NCBI GenBank assembly: GCA_030825745.1
Contig: JAPJPH010000049.1
Location: 1-6,834 of the forward strand
From: Anaerococcus sp.
GTDB lineage: Bacteria; Bacillota; Clostridia; Tissierellales; Peptoniphilaceae
Direction of reading: 5' to 3'
DNA length: 6,834 bases
Positions 6,207 through 6,834 of this stretch are shown piece after piece. Every line of letters begins with the position of its first letter. Position 1 is the first letter of the stretch. The position numbers and the translations under genes are program-made. Below the pieces are notes generated by a model, which searched no databases, was not told the origin of the DNA, and saw only the letters and a list, made by a program, of their open reading frames with translations.

Positions 6207-6834
6207 AGTAGAAAACTTAGAAAAGAAATTTGGTGAAAACCTAGTTTTAAAAGATATAAACATGAGTATTAATGAAGGCGAAGTAGTTTCTATAATCGGA
6301 TCATCAGGTTCAGGAAAATCAACCCTACTTAGGTGTCTAAACCTCTTAGAAACTCCTACCAGTGGCAAAATCTTATATAAGGGAAAAAATATCCTAGAAC
6401 ACTCCTTTAATCAAAGATCTTACAGGGCCCAGGTAGGGATGGTATTTCAAAATTTTAACCTCTTTGCTAATAAAAGTATCCTTGATAACTGCATGCTAGG
6501 ACAAATAAAGGTCTTGGGTATTGATAAAAAAACAGCTTATGAAAAATCAATTAAATACCTTAAGAAGGTAAAAATGGAGCAATTTGTAAATGCAAAGCCA
6601 AGCCAAATATCAGGGGGTCAGCAGCAAAGAGTTGCTATAGCTAGAGCCCTATGCATGGATCCAGACCTTTTATTATTTGATGAGCCAACCTCAGCCCTAG
6701 ACCCAGAGACTGTTGGAGAGGTCTTAGATGTAATGACTAACCTAGCAAAATCAGGAATGACTATGATAGTAGTAACCCATGAAATGGACTTTGCTAGGGA
6801 TGTATCTACTAGAGTCTTATTTATGAATAAGGGA
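6190..6834 (+). CDS. ATPase subunit of the amino-acid ABC importer (3' end outside the window)
   Basis: The frame is open for 215 codons to the last base and lacks only about 25-35 residues of a normal 240-250-residue polar amino acid transport ATPase (GlnQ/HisP type). All nucleotide-binding motifs are intact: Walker [10 protein letters not shown] (37-45), Q-loop VFQNFNLF (85-92, Q87), signature ISGGQQQR (140-147), Walker B LLLFDE (160-165, D164, E165), D-loop SALD (168-171) and switch histidine H197 in VVTHEMD. The start ATG lies inside the end of the fused permease gene (17-base overlap, different frame), with AGGAG (6179-6183) six bases before it, so translation is probably coupled. It should energise the fused importer at the inner face of the membrane, and be under the same T-box control. 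Confidence 0.95.
   Translation, partial: MSEIIRVENLEKKFGENLVLKDINMSINEGEVVSIIGSSGSGKSTLLRCLNLLETPTSGKILYKGKNILEHSFNQRSYRAQVGMVFQNFNLFANKSILDNCMLGQIKVLGIDKKTAYEKSIKYLKKVKMEQFVNAKPSQISGGQQQRVAIARALCMDPDLLLFDEPTSALDPETVGEVLDVMTNLAKSGMTMIVVTHEMDFARDVSTRVLFMNKG

Noticed and set aside
6174..6368. 64-codon minus-strand open frame over the start of the ATPase gene
   Set aside because: The plus strand here encodes Walker A and surrounding ATPase residues, so the minus-strand frame is a shadow.

Overview
The window is AT-rich DNA with strong Shine-Dalgarno sites (AGGAG or AAGGAG), AT-rich codons and short intergenic spaces. It also carries a T-box leader, a NiaR-type regulator and a PfoR-like EIIC protein. 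Together these point to a low-GC Gram-positive anaerobe (Bacillota, Clostridia or Tissierellia-like, perhaps near Anaerococcus or Peptoniphilus). The genus is a guess from style, not a match. The gene content looks chromosomal: no transposase, phage gene, CRISPR array, tRNA or rRNA was seen.

Layout: (1) positions 1-53, minus strand, hold the first 17 codons of an unidentified gene that runs off the left edge. (2) 126-716, plus strand, is an HD-domain phosphohydrolase-like protein. Its terminator (725-764) also separates it from a converging block. (3) 2536 to 765, minus strand, is a two-gene operon: an Mrp/ApbC-type P-loop ATPase with a CxxC motif, followed by a secreted DUF1002 (YpuA-like) protein whose SD overlaps the ATPase stop codon. 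(4) 4242 to 2655, minus strand, is a NiaR-like niacin-sensing repressor (HTH_11 + 3H) followed by a PTS_EIIC_2/PfoR-like multispanning membrane protein. A perfect palindrome, TGTATATACA, lies over the likely -35 box between these two genes. (5) 4277-6834, plus strand, is a complete T-box unit driving an amino-acid ABC importer: promoter, leader with specifier loop, antiterminator and terminator, then a fused substrate-binding/permease protein, then an overlapping ATPase gene cut by the right edge.

How the parts fit: the T-box should sense an uncharged tRNA and raise importer expression when that amino acid is scarce. The specifier loop reads A-rich, with candidate codons AAG/AAA (Lys) or AGA (Arg). 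The base opposite the tRNA discriminator is U, which fits an A73 tRNA such as tRNA-Lys. I therefore infer a basic amino acid importer, most likely for lysine. NiaR and the EIIC-like protein form a second small module. If the palindrome is the NiaR operator, the EIIC-like protein would belong to a niacin/NAD regulon, a role not obvious from its family name. Nothing here is a clearly new multi-gene system. The NiaR-EIIC link and the Mrp-DUF1002 pairing are the points most worth following up.
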